Origin: Actinomycetes bacterium
Lineage (GTDB): Bacteria > Actinomycetota > Acidimicrobiia > Acidimicrobiales > RAAP-2
Assembly (NCBI GenBank): GCA_021841725.1
Contig: JAKCEC010000082.1
Location: 1 to 6,223 of the forward strand
Direction of reading: 5' to 3'
Length of the DNA stretch: 6,223 nucleotides
Part shown: piece by piece, positions 5,452 through 6,223 of the stretch
Layout of the letters: the number at the start of each line of letters is the position of its first letter
How positions within the stretch are numbered: position 1 is the first letter of the stretch
Notes under the pieces: generated by a model
The model's input: the letters and a program-made list of their open reading frames with translations, nothing else
The model's database searches: none
What the model was told of the DNA's origin: nothing
Program-made: the position numbers and the translations under genes

Positions 5452-6223
5452 ATGAGCACTCAGCCGCCCGATGGACCTACTGGGTCGAACGTGGGAGGCG
5501 ACACTCGTCGCGCGCGCCTCGTCCAGCGCGCCGCGCGCAACAACGTGCCGCTCAACACCATCCTGACCACGATCGCGGTGATCGTCGCCGTCTACTTCGC
5601 CGGCAAGTTGCTCTATCGCCTGCGCGACCTGATGATGCTGCTAGTGGTGGGTGGCTTCATTGCGCTGATCCTGAACCCCGCGGTCATCCGCCTGCAGAAG
5701 ATCGGGGTACGACGCCGGGGCATCGCGGTCCTCATCGTCTCGGTCGCTTCGGCCGTCGTCTTCTTGTTACTGGCCCTCGCCTTCGGCTACCCGCTGGTCA
5801 ACGGTCTCACCCACCTCGCCAACAACCTTCCGACCTACGTGAACAATGCCGAGCACGGCAAGGGCTGGATCGGGCACCTCATCGCCCGCTACCACATCAC
5901 CACGTGGGTGGACGCGAACTCCGCCAAGATCGTGTCGTTCGCCCGCGGCCTCTCCAAGCCGGCGCTCGCCCTGGGCAAGGGTGCGATCTCGATGCTCATG
6001 ACGCTGCTGACACTGTTCATCTTCGTCATCCTGCTCCTGCTCAACGGGCCCAAGATTCGCAACATCATCCTGATCTCGCTCGCCCCGGAGCGCGCTCGGC
6101 GCGCCGAGGAGATCGGCGCGCTGATCTCTCGCGCCGCGCTGGGTTACGTGGTGGGCAACCTGGTGATGTCGCTCGCCGCCGGCGTGGTCGTCTTCGTCAC
6201 ACTGTGGCTCACCGGGGTCCCCT
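5452..6223 (+). CDS. AI-2E family transporter (PF01594), partial, 3' end beyond window
   Basis: This is an integral membrane protein of the AI-2E/PerM family. Characterised members include exporters of the signal autoinducer-2 (TqsA) and Na+/H+ antiporters, so the function is not settled by family. The first 257 residues are present. A hydrophilic N-terminus (1-34) is followed by hydrophobic segments at about 35-51, 60-78 (ending in ALILNPAV), 90-113, 178-199 and 232-255. Between the third and fourth lies the extracytoplasmic region typical of the family (about 114-170). The segment LILNPAVIRLQKIGVRRRGIA, reading from 72, and the later LLLNGPKIRN are the most family-like. Members usually have about 340-400 residues, so roughly a third is missing. 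An in-frame TAG at 5437 bounds the start. ATG 5452 was chosen; GTG at 5449 or 5491 are alternatives. It is divergent from the transporter operon, with no evident functional link. Confidence 0.88.
   Translation, partial: MSTQPPDGPTGSNVGGDTRRARLVQRAARNNVPLNTILTTIAVIVAVYFAGKLLYRLRDLMMLLVVGGFIALILNPAVIRLQKIGVRRRGIAVLIVSVASAVVFLLLALAFGYPLVNGLTHLANNLPTYVNNAEHGKGWIGHLIARYHITTWVDANSAKIVSFARGLSKPALALGKGAISMLMTLLTLFIFVILLLLNGPKIRNIILISLAPERARRAEEIGALISRAALGYVVGNLVMSLAAGVVVFVTLWLTGVP

Overview
The window looks like ordinary chromosomal DNA from a high-GC bacterium, most likely an actinobacterium. The reasons are strong G/C preference at third codon positions, a GTG start, tightly overlapping genes and a possible leaderless promoter. 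The genus cannot be fixed from this sequence. No RNA gene, CRISPR array, insertion sequence, integrase or phage gene is visible.

Positions 1-5038 hold a minus-strand operon for an ABC importer of the peptide/nickel (Dpp/Opp) family. In transcription order it encodes a secreted substrate-binding protein (5038-3350), a DppC-type permease (3344-2319), a DppB-type permease (2319-1351), a DppD-type ATPase (about 1361-333) and a DppF-type ATPase that runs off the left edge (336-1). The genes are 5 nt apart or overlap, with ATGA or TGATG junctions, so they are almost certainly co-transcribed and translationally coupled. The binding protein should capture an oligopeptide-like or other solute outside the membrane, the two permeases form the channel, and the two ATPases drive import. 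The actual substrate cannot be read from the sequence.

Positions 5039-5451 are a 413-bp divergent intergenic region. It holds a strong ribosome binding site for the binding-protein gene, weak promoter candidates on both strands and a short dyad (5314-5335). I see no convincing gene in it.

From 5452 to the right edge a plus-strand gene encodes the N-terminal two thirds or so of an AI-2E family (PF01594) membrane protein. It is divergent from the transporter, and nothing links the two functionally.

I found no clearly new system. The most notable signal is a perfect 19-bp inverted repeat with a 3-nt loop inside the first codons of the dppC-type gene, just downstream of the binding-protein gene. 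It could act as an mRNA element that lets the binding protein be made in excess over the membrane components. Secondary points are a binding protein without a lipobox, the A-C-B-D-F gene order, and a repetitive Thr/Ser-coding trinucleotide tract.
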